DNA from: Bacillus pseudomycoides
GTDB lineage: Bacteria > Bacillota > Bacilli > Bacillales > Bacillaceae_G
Length of the DNA: 64,000 bases
NCBI RefSeq assembly: GCF_002551005.1
Contig: NZ_NVOY01000002.1
Coordinates: forward strand, 24,619-88,618
Direction of reading: 5' to 3'
Shown here: in pieces, positions 9,346 through 18,908 of the stretch
Layout of the letters: each line of letters starts with the position of its first letter
How positions within the stretch are numbered: position 1 is the first letter of the stretch
The notes under the pieces: model-generated
The model's input: only the letters and a program-made list of their open reading frames with translations
What the model was told of the DNA's origin: nothing
Databases searched by the model: none
Program-made: the position numbers and the translations under genes

Positions 9346-10676
9346 ATATTGAGAACTTAAAATCAGTCTTGCTAATTAACTTGGTTGTTATTAGTGTATT
9401 TCTTACTTTTAATTTATGGACCTATGTACCTGATTCTAGTAAATTGCAAAATGCGAAATATTTACAAGACAATGCAGAGGGAGAACAGAAGAGCCTTGCG
9501 AATGTAATTTTGCCTTCCCTAGTTCTTTTTCATAAAGAGAATACGCATCTTGGAAGCGAAAATATAGATAGTATTGACCCATTATATAAATTACTTGAAA
9601 GAGGAGAATTATCCGATTTTAAAGATATATCAAATGATATCCCAAAACAGCAATTCTTCTCCTTTGTTCGTGGTAAAAACAAGATTGAAATGATTTTTCC
9701 TACACATATGCCATTGGATTCTATGAGAGGCGTTTTTACAATTAAAGAAAAAATCTCAGAGACATATAGCTTTAATCGTATAATGATTGATTTACAAAAA
9801 AGTCGCGATGGTAATATTCCTGTATATTTTATTTCGTATGAAAATCGCAAGGTATATTATATGGTATTAAAAGGAATTCCGCTTCGAGATCTTGAAACGG
9901 CACGTGATCAATTTGCAGCTAGCGCGAGGGACTACTCTCAATACACATTAAGTGATACGAGAGAGATATTTTTACCAGATACGAAAACAAATGTGCAAAA
10001 TATGGGTTATATAGTAAATAACATATCCGAGGATAGATTCATAAATGCATTATTTACAGACCCTCGTTATGTAAAAAAAGTATCTGATGAACGTGAAAAC
10101 ACATATACAGATGGAATTCGCCTCATGCAAGTATTAAAGAAAAAGCAAATGCTGCAGTACACAAATTCAGCTGTATCAGATCAAAAACACACATTATATG
10201 GAAATACACTTGCTCAACGCAGTTTCGATTTTATTAATGGTCATGGTGGTTTAACAGATTCTTATCGTTTTGATTATATGAACTCTAAAAAAGGACAAAC
10301 AACATATCGGTTATATGTTGATAGCTTACCTGTATTTAATGAAAGTGGTATGGCAACGTTAGAAGAAGTATGGGGAGCGGAAGAATTAATTTCCTATAAG
10401 CGTCCATTATTTAATCTATCAATAAAGTATGGTGATGACCAAACAATCTCTCTTGCGGATGGTAAGACAGTTATACAATCTTTAGAGAAAAATGTGGATA
10501 TGAAATTAATTCAGGATATTCGATTAGGATATAAGCTTACACCAGAGTCAGGGACAGATGGGAAAAATATTGCTGCAGTAAATTTAAAACCTATTTGGTA
10601 TGTTGTGTACGGTGAAGACAATAAAGTTCTAGAGTGGAGCGAAGAGAAAGGGGGAGAGCTCATTGGATTGGAATAG
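9342..10676 (+). CDS. walH: WalH (YycH), WalK regulatory membrane protein
   Basis: This 444-aa protein has one N-terminal transmembrane helix (about residues 10-28) and a large extracytoplasmic domain, the YycH layout. In B. subtilis YycH interacts with YycI and WalK at the membrane and dampens WalK activity. Later work in Staphylococcus describes activation instead, so the sign of regulation here is not known. It overlaps walK by 4 bases and walI by 14 bases, showing tight translational coupling. Confidence 0.93.
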   Translation: MNIENLKSVLLINLVVISVFLTFNLWTYVPDSSKLQNAKYLQDNAEGEQKSLANVILPSLVLFHKENTHLGSENIDSIDPLYKLLERGELSDFKDISNDIPKQQFFSFVRGKNKIEMIFPTHMPLDSMRGVFTIKEKISETYSFNRIMIDLQKSRDGNIPVYFISYENRKVYYMVLKGIPLRDLETARDQFAASARDYSQYTLSDTREIFLPDTKTNVQNMGYIVNNISEDRFINALFTDPRYVKKVSDERENTYTDGIRLMQVLKKKQMLQYTNSAVSDQKHTLYGNTLAQRSFDFINGHGGLTDSYRFDYMNSKKGQTTYRLYVDSLPVFNESGMATLEEVWGAEELISYKRPLFNLSIKYGDDQTISLADGKTVIQSLEKNVDMKLIQDIRLGYKLTPESGTDGKNIAAVNLKPIWYVVYGEDNKVLEWSEEKGGELIGLE

Positions 10677-11481
10677 GATTAAAACAATTTTTATTGTTAC
10701 CTTTTTCATTTTAGATCTCTTCCTTGTCTTTCAGTTCGTGCAAAAACAAGATAGTAATCAACTTGAGTATACGACAGAAACAAATATTGAAGAACAAATG
10801 AAAGCAGACAAAATTACATCTGATAATTTTCCGAAAGAACCGACGAAAGATACGTATATTATGGCGAAAAATAAAGTTTTTTCCGATGAAGATATACATT
10901 CTTTAAAAAATCAAACGGTGTCTTTACAAGAACCAAGTACACTTGTAAGTAAACTTAAAGAACCATTTTGGAATGCAAAAGCAACAACAAGTGATAATTA
11001 TAGTGAATTTCTACGTTCTTATGTAATTGATGGACAAAAATACAGTGCTACAGGAAAAGTAGAAGGGTCGAAAGTTTATTTTTTTCAAAAATATAAAGAT
11101 AAACCACTTTTCTATAATCAACATGGGATGATTGTTGCTGAGTTAAATGAAAAGAAGGAAGTTATATCGTATACACAAACAATGCTGTATGAATTTAAAG
11201 AGATGGGAGAACGGAATAAAGAATTGGATATTATTTCTGCCCGAAATGCACTAGAAACGTTGTATACGAAAAATGAATTAAAGCAAGGAAGCTATATAAA
11301 AGGGGCAAAATTAGGATATGCAACAGTGGTAGCTCCTTCTTCTTCGAATGTACAAGTTCTTGTTCCAACATGGAATTTGTATACAGACAAAATAGATTAC
11401 TTTGTAAATGCGGTAGAAGGACAAATTATTCAATTAGGTAAGGACAACAAGGAAACTGAGCAATGGAGTGAGGCTAAATGA
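10663..11481 (+). CDS. walI: WalI (YycI), WalK regulatory membrane protein
   Basis: This 272-aa protein starts with a TTG codon (10663) preceded by GGGGGAG at 10650-10656 inside walH. The N-terminal sequence [20 protein letters not shown] forms the single membrane anchor, and the remainder is an extracytoplasmic YycI-type domain resembling that of YycH. It pairs with WalH to control WalK. It overlaps walJ by 4 bases. Confidence 0.92.
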   Translation: MDWNRIKTIFIVTFFILDLFLVFQFVQKQDSNQLEYTTETNIEEQMKADKITSDNFPKEPTKDTYIMAKNKVFSDEDIHSLKNQTVSLQEPSTLVSKLKEPFWNAKATTSDNYSEFLRSYVIDGQKYSATGKVEGSKVYFFQKYKDKPLFYNQHGMIVAELNEKKEVISYTQTMLYEFKEMGERNKELDIISARNALETLYTKNELKQGSYIKGAKLGYATVVAPSSSNVQVLVPTWNLYTDKIDYFVNAVEGQIIQLGKDNKETEQWSEAK

Positions 11482-12272
11482 GTTTGCATTTTAGTGTACT
11501 TGCAAGCGGCAGTACGGGAAATGCACTGTATGTAGGAACAGAGCGTGAAAAGTTATTAGTAGACGCGGGGTTGAGTGGAAAAGCAATGGAAGCTTTGTTT
11601 CAGCAAGCTGAATTAGATATCAATAGTATATCTGGTATTCTTGTCACACATGAACATAGTGATCATATTAAAGGGCTAGGCGTGTTAGCCCGTAAGTATC
11701 ATTTACCCATTTATGCAAATGAGAAAACATGGAATGCAATGGAACATTTAGTTGGTAATATTCCAACGGACCAAAAGTTTGTTTTTTCGATTGGAGAAGT
11801 GAAAACATTTGGAGATATTGAAGTGGAATCATTCGGCGTTTCACATGATGCTGCGGAGCCAATGTTTTATGCGTTTCATCATAATGGAAGAAAGTTAGCG
11901 CTTATTACAGATACGGGATATGTTAGTGACCGAATGAAAGGCGTTATTAAGGGAGCCAATGCTTTTGTGTTTGAAAGTAATCACGACGTTGAAATGCTCC
12001 GAATGGGACGTTATCCATGGAGTGTTAAACGAAGAATTTTAAGTGATGTAGGGCATGTTTGTAATGAAGATGCAGCTTTGGCGATGACTGATGTAATTAC
12101 AGATGAAACAAAGCATATATATTTGGCTCATCTTAGTTTAGATAACAATATGAAAGAACTTGCTCGTATGTCTGTTGCGCAAGTGCTTGAAGAAAGAGGA
12201 CTTGCTGTAGGAGAAGCGTTCCGATTGCACGATACTGACCCAAAAACGCCAACTAAAATTCAATACGTATAA
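11478..12272 (+). CDS. walJ: WalJ (YycJ), metallo-beta-lactamase-fold hydrolase
   Basis: This 264-aa protein has the metallo-beta-lactamase fold, with the metal-binding motif [10 protein letters not shown] at about residues 57-66, a later SHDA segment, and further metal ligands around LITDTGYVS and LAHLS. YycJ homologues are DNA exonucleases proposed to act in mismatch repair, and are also linked to cell division and wall metabolism. It is the last gene of the overlapping walRKHIJ set; htrC follows after 63 bases. Confidence 0.92.
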   Translation: MSLHFSVLASGSTGNALYVGTEREKLLVDAGLSGKAMEALFQQAELDINSISGILVTHEHSDHIKGLGVLARKYHLPIYANEKTWNAMEHLVGNIPTDQKFVFSIGEVKTFGDIEVESFGVSHDAAEPMFYAFHHNGRKLALITDTGYVSDRMKGVIKGANAFVFESNHDVEMLRMGRYPWSVKRRILSDVGHVCNEDAALAMTDVITDETKHIYLAHLSLDNNMKELARMSVAQVLEERGLAVGEAFRLHDTDPKTPTKIQYV

Positions 12273-12335
12273 TTCTTCATTTTGGTAAACAATAAAGGGG
12301 AATACAAATGCTTTCGGAAGGCTAGGTGAGCATAA

Positions 12336-13529
12336 ATGTCCTTTATTGATGAAGAAGATGTTCAGATGAAACGAAAAAGAAAGCAAAAGCATAAACATAT
12401 TCTTATTTCTGTTGTAGCAGGAACTTTCATTGGTGCTACATTATTTGCTTTTGCTATTCCTACGTTTTCAAAATTAGGTTGGACTACAATAAGAGAAACA
12501 GAAGCAAGTGAAGAGAAACAGTATATAGCACAGTCTACTCCTCAAGTTGTGAATACAGGAGATGGATTTGTTAAGGCTGTTGACCGCGCTTCAGAAGCAG
12601 TGGTTGGTATTATTAACATTCAGCGTGATAATTTTTCAGAAGCAGATTCAGAAGCAGGAACAGGATCTGGTGTAATTTACAAGAAGGAAAAAGGAAACGC
12701 ATATATTGTAACAAATAATCATGTTGTAGCAGGAGCAAATCGCATTGAAGTAAGTTTGAGTGATGGAAAAAAAGTTCCTGGAAAGATTTTAGGAACCGAT
12801 GTTGTGACAGATTTAGCTGTCGTACAAATTGAAGAAAAATATGCGAAAAAGGTCATTGAACTTGGTGATTCTACGAAAGTAAAACGTGGTGAAGCTGCAC
12901 TTGCAATCGGAAATCCACTTGGTTTACAATTTTCAGGTACTGTAACGCAAGGGATTATCTCAGCAAATGAACGCATTGTACCGGTTGATTTAGATCAAGA
13001 TGGACATTATGATTGGCAAGTAGAAGTATTGCAGACAGATGCTGCTATTAATCCTGGTAATAGTGGAGGAGCTCTTGTAAACGAAGCAGGACAACTTATT
13101 GGCATCAACTCCATGAAAATTGCTGCAAAAGAGGTAGAGGGAATTGGACTTGCAATTCCTGTTGCAAGAGCTGTCCCTGTGATGAATGAGATCGAAAAGT
13201 ATGGGAAAGTAAGACGACCTTATGTTGGGGTTGAGCTTAGATCTTTAAATGAAATTCCTACTTATTATTGGGAGAAAACATTGCATCTACCAGCCAATGT
13301 AACGGAAGGTGTATGTATTTTAGATATAAAAAGTCCATCGCCAGGTAGTGATGCAGGTTTACATGAATATGATGTCATTGTAGCGGTTGATGGAAAAACA
13401 GTTCAGGATATTATTGCATTCCGAAAAGTCCTATATAATAAGAAAATTGACGATAAAATGACGATTACATATTATCGTGGGACAAAACGAGTAACAACAA
13501 CTGTAAAATTAGGCAGTCAGCAGTATTAA
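12336..13529 (+). CDS. htrC: HtrC (YyxA), membrane-anchored DegP/HtrA serine protease
   Basis: This 397-aa protease has a basic cytoplasmic N terminus, one membrane helix at about residues 22-45, a trypsin-like domain and a C-terminal PDZ domain (from about 290). The catalytic triad is visible: His129 in TNNHVVAG, Asp159 in VTDLAVVQI and Ser243 in NPGNSGGAL. It probably degrades or senses misfolded proteins at the outer membrane face. An AGGTGAG site precedes ATG 12336. In Bacillus it lies directly after the wal genes, as here, and closes with a terminator. Confidence 0.94.
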   Translation: MSFIDEEDVQMKRKRKQKHKHILISVVAGTFIGATLFAFAIPTFSKLGWTTIRETEASEEKQYIAQSTPQVVNTGDGFVKAVDRASEAVVGIINIQRDNFSEADSEAGTGSGVIYKKEKGNAYIVTNNHVVAGANRIEVSLSDGKKVPGKILGTDVVTDLAVVQIEEKYAKKVIELGDSTKVKRGEAALAIGNPLGLQFSGTVTQGIISANERIVPVDLDQDGHYDWQVEVLQTDAAINPGNSGGALVNEAGQLIGINSMKIAAKEVEGIGLAIPVARAVPVMNEIEKYGKVRRPYVGVELRSLNEIPTYYWEKTLHLPANVTEGVCILDIKSPSPGSDAGLHEYDVIVAVDGKTVQDIIAFRKVLYNKKIDDKMTITYYRGTKRVTTTVKLGSQQY

Positions 13530-13555
13530 AACAGGAGGCGGCCCCTCCTGTTTTC
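13528..13555 (+). terminator. Intrinsic terminator after htrC
   Basis: AAAACAGGAGG pairs with CCTCCTGTTTT with a short GC loop. It overlaps the htrC stop codon and is immediately followed by the first DnaA box. Confidence 0.8.
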
Positions 13556-13558
13556 TAC

Positions 13559-13800
13559 TGTGGATAAGTGAGGTGAAATTATGAAGTTACCTTGTTGTTT
13601 AGAACATGTAGAGTTAGCGCTAGATATCATTGTGGATGAATGTGAAGTAGCTCCAGTTATCCACAGTGTGGATAACAGAGAAGATGAGAAAAAAACATGT
13701 GAATTTTGTCAAAATAAGGCGATATATGTTGTGTCGAACACAGATTCCCACACAATATGCGGATGATATATGTGGATATGTGGATAACTTCTGTGGATAA
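13559..13800. promoter_or_regulatory. DnaA-box cluster overlapping the CxxH/CxxC gene, upstream of rlmH (yydA)
   Basis: Five perfect 9-mer DnaA boxes (TTATCCACA or its complement TGTGGATAA) lie at 13559-13567, 13657-13665, 13667-13675, 13779-13787 and 13792-13800. Two more differ at one base (13631-13639, 13771-13779). In B. subtilis an oriC-proximal DnaA-box cluster near yydA (rlmH) is, as I recall, one of several that titrate DnaA and modulate initiation; the position here matches. Most of the cluster lies within a coding sequence. Confidence 0.85.
13581..13766 (+). CDS. CxxH/CxxC small protein (BA_5709-type family)
   Basis: This 61-aa protein carries CCLEHVE near the N terminus and CEFCQNKA in the second half, the two half-motifs (CxxH and CxxC) that suggest a small metal-binding fold. 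A GAGGTGA site precedes ATG 13581. The small CxxH/CxxC family is typical of Bacillus and Paenibacillus upstream of rlmH; its function is unknown. The codons themselves encode several DnaA boxes (for example the VIHSVDN region), so the gene may be constrained by DNA function as well as protein function. Confidence 0.8.
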   Translation: MKLPCCLEHVELALDIIVDECEVAPVIHSVDNREDEKKTCEFCQNKAIYVVSNTDSHTICG

Positions 13801-13825
13801 CGTGTTTGTAAGGTGGGGAGTACAT

Positions 13826-14305
13826 GTGAATATCTTAATTGTCTCAATCGGAAAGTTAAAAGAAAAATATTTAAAACAGGGTATTGAAGAATACTTAAAA
13901 CGATTATCTTCTTACGCGAAAGTGGAAGTTGTTGAATTACCAGATGAAAAAGCACCAGAAAATTTAAGTGAAGCAGAAATGCAAATGGTAAAAGAAAAAG
14001 AAGGAATTCGTATTTTAGATAGAATTTCTGATGATATGCATGTCATTGCATTAGCAATTGAAGGAAAACAAAAATCATCAGAAGAATTCGCTGCAAACTT
14101 AGACCGTCTTGCTACATATGGAAAGAGCAAAGTGGCATTTGTTATTGGTGGATCGCTTGGATTAAGTAAAGAAGTGATGAAACGCTCCAATGAGTCATTG
14201 TCGTTCTCGAAAATGACGTTGCCTCATCAGTTGATGCGTTTGGTACTGTTAGAACAGGTGTATAGAGCATTTCGAATTAATCGTAATGAACCGTATCATA
14301 AGTAA
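13826..14305 (+). CDS. rlmH: RlmH, 23S rRNA pseudouridine-1915 N3-methyltransferase
   Basis: This 159-aa SPOUT-class methyltransferase modifies pseudouridine 1915 in helix 69 of 23S rRNA at the 70S stage. The knotted SAM-binding region [10 protein letters not shown] and the C-terminal tail [18 protein letters not shown] are diagnostic. I chose GTG 13826 because it follows AAGGTGGGGAG by 5 bases and gives the family-standard length. An upstream in-frame ATG at 13757 would add residues read through DnaA boxes and overlap the previous gene. A shortened bcr1-like repeat begins 8 bases after the stop. Confidence 0.95.
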   Translation: MNILIVSIGKLKEKYLKQGIEEYLKRLSSYAKVEVVELPDEKAPENLSEAEMQMVKEKEGIRILDRISDDMHVIALAIEGKQKSSEEFAANLDRLATYGKSKVAFVIGGSLGLSKEVMKRSNESLSFSKMTLPHQLMRLVLLEQVYRAFRINRNEPYHK

Positions 14306-14312
14306 ATGAGGT

Positions 14313-14408
14313 TTTATCCCGCACTAACGGACAGTAAGAGCCCGATTGGTCGGGATTTCCATCAGTTGGGGATGAAGAAAACCCCCACTGACGGAAGTTT
14401 CATTTTAT
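14313..14408 (+). repeat. bcr1-like repeat, internally deleted copy
   Basis: A 96-bp element with TTTATCCCGC at one end and TTTCATTTTAT at the other. It keeps the first CAGTAAGAGCCCGATTGG segment and the terminal hairpin (GTTGGGG with CCCCCAC) but lacks the central part found in the full copies. Confidence 0.75.
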
Positions 14409-14576
14409 TGTTTGAGAGAGAAGTTGAAGCAATATCTAATAATAATTTTAATGTGAAAGTCAATGGGTTTTATTACATTTTATAACTAGATATGTTAAAA
14501 TAATTGGGGCATTACTGAAGTTAAAAATTTTTAAGATATATGAAATAGAGTTTTTTGAAAATTAAGGAGTGGAAAA

Positions 14577-15572
14577 ATGGCGCGCAATGTACCTTTATTG
14601 ACGATTGTTGTTCCTTGCTATAATGAAGAAGCTACATTAGAAGAAACAACAAAAGAACTGACAAGGGTTATGGACGATTTAGTTGCAAATCACAAAATAA
14701 GTGATGAAAGTATCATTTTTTATGTAGATGATGGAAGTGCTGATAATACTTGGGGCATAATTGAAGAGAAAACAGCAACAAATCCGTATGTTCAAGGATT
14801 AAAATTAAGTAGAAATTTTGGCCATCAAGGAGCATTAATCGCTGGTCTGGAATCGGCAAGAGAATTTTCAGATTGTGTAGTTTCAATAGATGCTGATCTT
14901 CAAGATGATGTCAATGTTATCTATCAATTTATTGATAAATATCAAGAAGGTTATGAGATTGTATACGGAGTTCGAGACAAGAGAGATACTGACACTAAAT
15001 TTAAAAGAAACACTGCTTTATGGTTTTACAGTTTAATGGGAAAAATGGGTGTTAAGTTAGTACCCAACCATGCAGATTATCGTTTAATGAGCAAAAGAGC
15101 ATTAGATGAATTTATAAAATATCAAGAAGAAAACTTATTTATTCGTGGAATTGTTCCCCTATTAGGCTTTAAATCTACTAATGTTTATTATGACCGTAAA
15201 GAAAGATTTGCTGGCGAATCAAAGTACCCATTAAAGAAAATGATTGCCTTCGCTTTTGACGGACTTACTTCATTTAGCGTTGCACCAATAAGATTTGTTT
15301 CATATTTAGGATTTTTGATGGTACTTATCGGGATAGGAATTGCTCTTTATGCATTATTTGCAAAAGTTTTTTCATATACAACTAGTGGTTGGACTTCATT
15401 GATGTTATCCATTTGGATTGTTGGAGGCGTACAGTTGCTGGCAATTGGAATTATTGGTGAATATATAGGAAAAATCTTTAAAGAAACAAAAGGGCGTCCA
15501 AGATATACAATTGAAAAGAATAGTGTTCTTGAAAAACAAAAAGAATACGTATCAGAATTGATTAAAAAGTAA
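14577..15572 (+). CDS. Polyprenyl-phosphate sugar transferase (GT2, DPM1/CsbB-like)
   Basis: This 331-aa protein has a cytosolic GT-A domain (about 1-230) with IVVPCYNEEATL, YVDDGSADNTW, LSRNFGHQGAL and the metal-binding DADLQDD. Two C-terminal membrane helices follow (about 235-262 and 270-295). This is the layout of CsbB/GtrB-type enzymes that load a sugar from a nucleotide donor onto undecaprenyl phosphate. AAGGAG precedes the ATG. The downstream GT-C protein would be the natural consumer of the lipid-linked sugar on the outer face. The sugar and acceptor cannot be read from the sequence. Confidence 0.85.
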   Translation: MARNVPLLTIVVPCYNEEATLEETTKELTRVMDDLVANHKISDESIIFYVDDGSADNTWGIIEEKTATNPYVQGLKLSRNFGHQGALIAGLESAREFSDCVVSIDADLQDDVNVIYQFIDKYQEGYEIVYGVRDKRDTDTKFKRNTALWFYSLMGKMGVKLVPNHADYRLMSKRALDEFIKYQEENLFIRGIVPLLGFKSTNVYYDRKERFAGESKYPLKKMIAFAFDGLTSFSVAPIRFVSYLGFLMVLIGIGIALYALFAKVFSYTTSGWTSLMLSIWIVGGVQLLAIGIIGEYIGKIFKETKGRPRYTIEKNSVLEKQKEYVSELIKK

Positions 15573-15966
15573 ATAGAAAGTAAGGGAATCCATCCGCACT
15601 TAAGAGTATTTCGAGGTGAGAATTTGTAAAAAATGCTATTAATCTAGTATTAGTTCTTCGTTGACTGTATAACTAAGGAGAATTCCATAGCAAATCATTC
15701 TTATATAAGAAGTTGCAGGTTTCTACAAATATTTACGAAACGAAATAAACTCTTAGGATGGACAAATCTTTTAAGTATTTACTAAGAATTATTTTAGGCA
15801 GTGTCTAATCAAAATCATCCCCATCTTACTGCTGGGTTATTGCCTAGTACGTGTCTGAAGATGGGGATGAATTTTTAGGATAGGTATTACATTGGCATGG
15901 CATTTAAAGCTAGCTATCAAATGTTGCCTGCCTTAATTAAATGAATGAGAGGAAGACTTAAAAGAA
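15573..15966. other. Intergenic region with a 13-bp inverted repeat
   Basis: This 394-bp gap between the two glycosylation genes has no convincing ORF. It contains TCATCCCCATCTT (15815-15827) and its exact complement AAGATGGGGATGA (15858-15870), separated by 30 bases. I see no clear promoter consensus; a GAGAGG site lies about 13 bases before the next gene. Confidence 0.7.
15815..15870. repeat. Perfect 13-bp inverted repeat with 30-nt loop
   Basis: TCATCCCCATCTT and AAGATGGGGATGA are perfect complements, followed by ATTTTTA. It could act as a terminator for the upstream transferase or be a relic of a small dispersed repeat. GCAGTG and TGCCTAG sequences nearby faintly recall bcr1, but this is not firm. 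Confidence 0.6.
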
Positions 15967-17532
15967 ATGAAAAAGTCAGTTAGGTTTAATGATCTCAGGA
16001 TAAATACATTATCATTTGAAAAACTAAATATCTTTTTATTTTTTTATTCCTTTTTTATTATGTTGTTTTTTACACAGACATCTCCATTCTTCACGCTAAG
16101 TGAGTGGGTAGATTCTAATGCCTTTTTTACAGTTGGAAAAGGTATGGCTAATGGGGTAGTCCCTTACCAAGATATTTTTGAACAAAAGGGTCCTTTGTTA
16201 TATGGTTTGCATGCATTAGCTTATTCGTTTTCTCATACTACTTTCGTTGGAGTATACATACTGGAAAGTCTTGCGATGTTTGTTAACGTTGTTTTAGCAT
16301 TCAAGATTTCCCGCCTTTATTTGAATTGGATGCCTTCTGCACTTATATCTATTTTTTTCCCAGTATTAGTATTAAATCAAAATGCATTTCGTTTTGGGGA
16401 TAGTGCTGAAGAGTTTTCAATTCCTTTCATAATGACACTTCTTTATATGATATTTAAATATTATAAGTATGGCTCTGACTCTCTATTTAAACGGGGAATT
16501 TTTCTTCTAAATGGGATTATGATTGCCTGCGTGTTTTGGATTAAATTTACCCTTGTTGGGGCTTGGATCGGATTCTACCTTGCAATTTTATTTATTTGTA
16601 TAGGAGAAAAAAGATGGAAGGACTTAGCGAACGCAATTGTTTTCACGTTTGCGGGGCTAGTTCTTGCAAGTATTCCATGGTTTATCTATTTTGGTATGAA
16701 TCATGCAATTCAAGATTTGATAGATGTGTATTTAAAATTTAATCTTGGTACTTATTCATCACAAGTTGGTACAGTTGAAAAACTAGCCAATTTTGCGTTT
16801 ACTTTTGGAGATGCATTTAATGGTAATTTCGAAAGTAAAGTGTTAATTCTTGTTGGTTTAATTGATTTTATGTTTACATGGAAGTATTTTAAAGATAGAA
16901 GTCAAAAATGGATGCTTTTAAGTACTATTATTTTCTTAATAGTAGGGGTATATATTGGAGGAAGAGGCTATCCATACTACTTCCTTATTATAACTCCTTT
17001 AGGGCTATTTGGATTGATAGCAATCGCTCATTTTATTCAAAATGCTAACATAAAGTCGCAAATTACTCTTGGTAAGAGTAATTGGTTTGCTCTATCAATG
17101 ATGGCATTGGCAACAATTTTCTTTTGCTTCGGTTATAATTCCAACATGAAGGCTTCAAAGTTCTATCAGAAGGCGCCTCTTGCACAAGAAACATTTGCAG
17201 AAATCATGCAACAAGAACCGAACCCAACGTTATTAAATTATGGTTCTTTAGACGGTGGATTTTATTTAGCGGCAGATATTGTACCGAATATCCGCTATTT
17301 TGAAAGACAAAACATTGGTTATGATGAATATCCTGAAAATATGGATGAACAACATCGTTATATAAAAGAGAAAAAAGTTAAATTTGTTGTATTAAGGGTT
17401 GATCCAAAAACGAGTCCAAGTGAGGTTGATGTTCCTTACCTTCGCGAAAATTATCGTTTAGTTGCTGAGCAAAAGCAATTTGTGGAAGGAGCAGAAACGA
17501 AATTCTTGCTCTATAAAGATAAAAGCTTGTAA
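15967..17532 (+). CDS. GT-C-like multi-pass membrane glycosyltransferase
   Basis: This 521-aa protein has roughly ten to twelve hydrophobic helices through about residue 400 and a soluble C-terminal domain of about 120 residues. The first periplasmic-type loop contains acidic residues (SEWVDSNAF, DIFEQKGP), where GT-C enzymes place catalytic aspartate/glutamate. Such proteins transfer sugars from polyprenyl phosphate to envelope acceptors such as teichoic acids, polysaccharides or proteins. The preceding gene is a polyprenyl-phosphate sugar transferase, so the two probably form a glycosylation module. No GtrA-type flippase is adjacent. Exact substrate unknown. Confidence 0.7.
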   Translation: MKKSVRFNDLRINTLSFEKLNIFLFFYSFFIMLFFTQTSPFFTLSEWVDSNAFFTVGKGMANGVVPYQDIFEQKGPLLYGLHALAYSFSHTTFVGVYILESLAMFVNVVLAFKISRLYLNWMPSALISIFFPVLVLNQNAFRFGDSAEEFSIPFIMTLLYMIFKYYKYGSDSLFKRGIFLLNGIMIACVFWIKFTLVGAWIGFYLAILFICIGEKRWKDLANAIVFTFAGLVLASIPWFIYFGMNHAIQDLIDVYLKFNLGTYSSQVGTVEKLANFAFTFGDAFNGNFESKVLILVGLIDFMFTWKYFKDRSQKWMLLSTIIFLIVGVYIGGRGYPYYFLIITPLGLFGLIAIAHFIQNANIKSQITLGKSNWFALSMMALATIFFCFGYNSNMKASKFYQKAPLAQETFAEIMQQEPNPTLLNYGSLDGGFYLAADIVPNIRYFERQNIGYDEYPENMDEQHRYIKEKKVKFVVLRVDPKTSPSEVDVPYLRENYRLVAEQKQFVEGAETKFLLYKDKSL

Positions 17533-17873
17533 AACTTGTTGTTTGCTATGTTAACAGAACAACGGGAAATGTTGCTTTACTCTTTAGTAAAGAAATGAAA
17601 GTGAAATAGAAGAAAATAGAGTCTATGACTAAAAACCTCATCTATAGTTAAAGCGGATGAGGTTTTTTTCTATCTATTTAAATTTTTCTATAAGTCACTG
17701 TGGCATGTACTGGTTTTCTTAAACCTTGTACCTAACTGTTTATATGTCGGTTTTTAACGCCTCATAATAAAACTTTTTATTTAGTTTATAATAATACGTT
17801 CTGAAAGTATCATTTATATTGTAAAATGAAATTAAGATAAAAATGAATGGACAGGAGAGATCACGCTTCGATT
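17533..17873. other. Intergenic region after the GT-C gene
   Basis: Apart from the terminator at 17631-17670, this AT-rich stretch shows no gene or repeat I can support. A GGAGAG at 17853-17858 serves the next gene. Confidence 0.6.
17631..17670 (+). terminator. Intrinsic terminator
   Basis: AAAACCTCATC pairs with GATGAGGTTTT around a 14-nt loop, followed by a T-run. It closes the glycosylation gene pair. Confidence 0.85.
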
Positions 17874-18908
17874 ATGCAAATAAAAAACCTGTTTCAAAGC
17901 AAAGGATTTCAGAGATTAGTCGTATTAGGGTTACTTGTGCTCATCTTATATGGGATGAAAAGCATGTTTAATCTAATTTTGATTACATTTATTCTTACGT
18001 ATTTAATGGATAGATTTCAAAAATTTATTTCTCGTAAATTGGAGCATTTTTTACCGATTAACAGAAAAATAATTATTGCATTTTTATATACAGCATTGAT
18101 TAGTGGAATCGTTATTACATTGTACAAATATGTACCAGTTTTACTGGTACAAATTACGCAACTTGTATATCAGTTCAATATATTTGTACGAAATCCACCT
18201 GATAATGAGGTAATTAGATATCTAGTTTCTGCAATTGACCACGTGGAATTATCGAAGTATGTGAATCAAGGCGTTGATATTATTTATAATTCGCTAGCAA
18301 ATGTTTGGAAAGTAAGTTTGCAAATTTTACTTTCCCTTATTTTAAGCTTATTTTTCTTACTAGAAAAGTCTAGAATTGTTATGTTTACAGCGAAGTTCAA
18401 AGAAAGTAAACTAGCCGTTTTCTATAATGAAATTGAGTATTTTGGAAGAAAATTTGCTCGCTCATTCGGAAAAGTGATTGAGGCGCAATTTTTTATCGCG
18501 ATTGTAAATTGTGTGTTATCAACTATTGCACTTTGGATTTTAGGTTTCCCGCAGTTGCTTGGACTAGCTTTAATGATCTTCTTGCTTGGTCTTATTCCAG
18601 TCGCAGGTGTAATTATTTCGTTGTTTCCGCTTTGTATAATTGCTTATAATACCGGTGGTATGGTGTATATTTTATACGTTTTAATTATTGTGGCAGTCAT
18701 TCATGCGATTGAAAGTTACTTCTTAAATCCAAAGTTTATGTCAGAAAAAACAAATTTACCTATATTTTATACATTTATGATTTTAATTTTCTCTGAACAC
18801 TTTTTAGGTGTATGGGGATTGATTATAGGGATTCCAATTTTTATGTTTTTACTCGATGTGTTAGAGGTAATAAGTGACGAAAAAGAAGAAACAGTAAATA
18901 AGAAATAA
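17874..18908 (+). CDS. AI-2E (PerM/YdbI-type) family membrane transporter
   Basis: This 344-aa protein has paired N-terminal helices, a central soluble segment, and a cluster of C-terminal helices with FPQLLGLALMIFLLGLIPVAG and later LIIGIPIFMFLLDVL, the AI-2E pattern. Family members include exporters of AI-2-like signals and Na+/H+ antiporters, so the substrate is open. I chose ATG 17874 because the only GGAGAG (17853-17858) lies between it and the alternative ATG 17847, which has no ribosome binding site. The spacing of about 15 bases is long, so the start is not certain. Confidence 0.85.
   Translation: MQIKNLFQSKGFQRLVVLGLLVLILYGMKSMFNLILITFILTYLMDRFQKFISRKLEHFLPINRKIIIAFLYTALISGIVITLYKYVPVLLVQITQLVYQFNIFVRNPPDNEVIRYLVSAIDHVELSKYVNQGVDIIYNSLANVWKVSLQILLSLILSLFFLLEKSRIVMFTAKFKESKLAVFYNEIEYFGRKFARSFGKVIEAQFFIAIVNCVLSTIALWILGFPQLLGLALMIFLLGLIPVAGVIISLFPLCIIAYNTGGMVYILYVLIIVAVIHAIESYFLNPKFMSEKTNLPIFYTFMILIFSEHFLGVWGLIIGIPIFMFLLDVLEVISDEKEETVNKK

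Noticed and set aside
13757-14305. Longer rlmH start at ATG 13757
   Set aside because: It would add residues translated through DnaA boxes and overlap the previous gene, and GTG 13826 has a good ribosome binding site and the family length.
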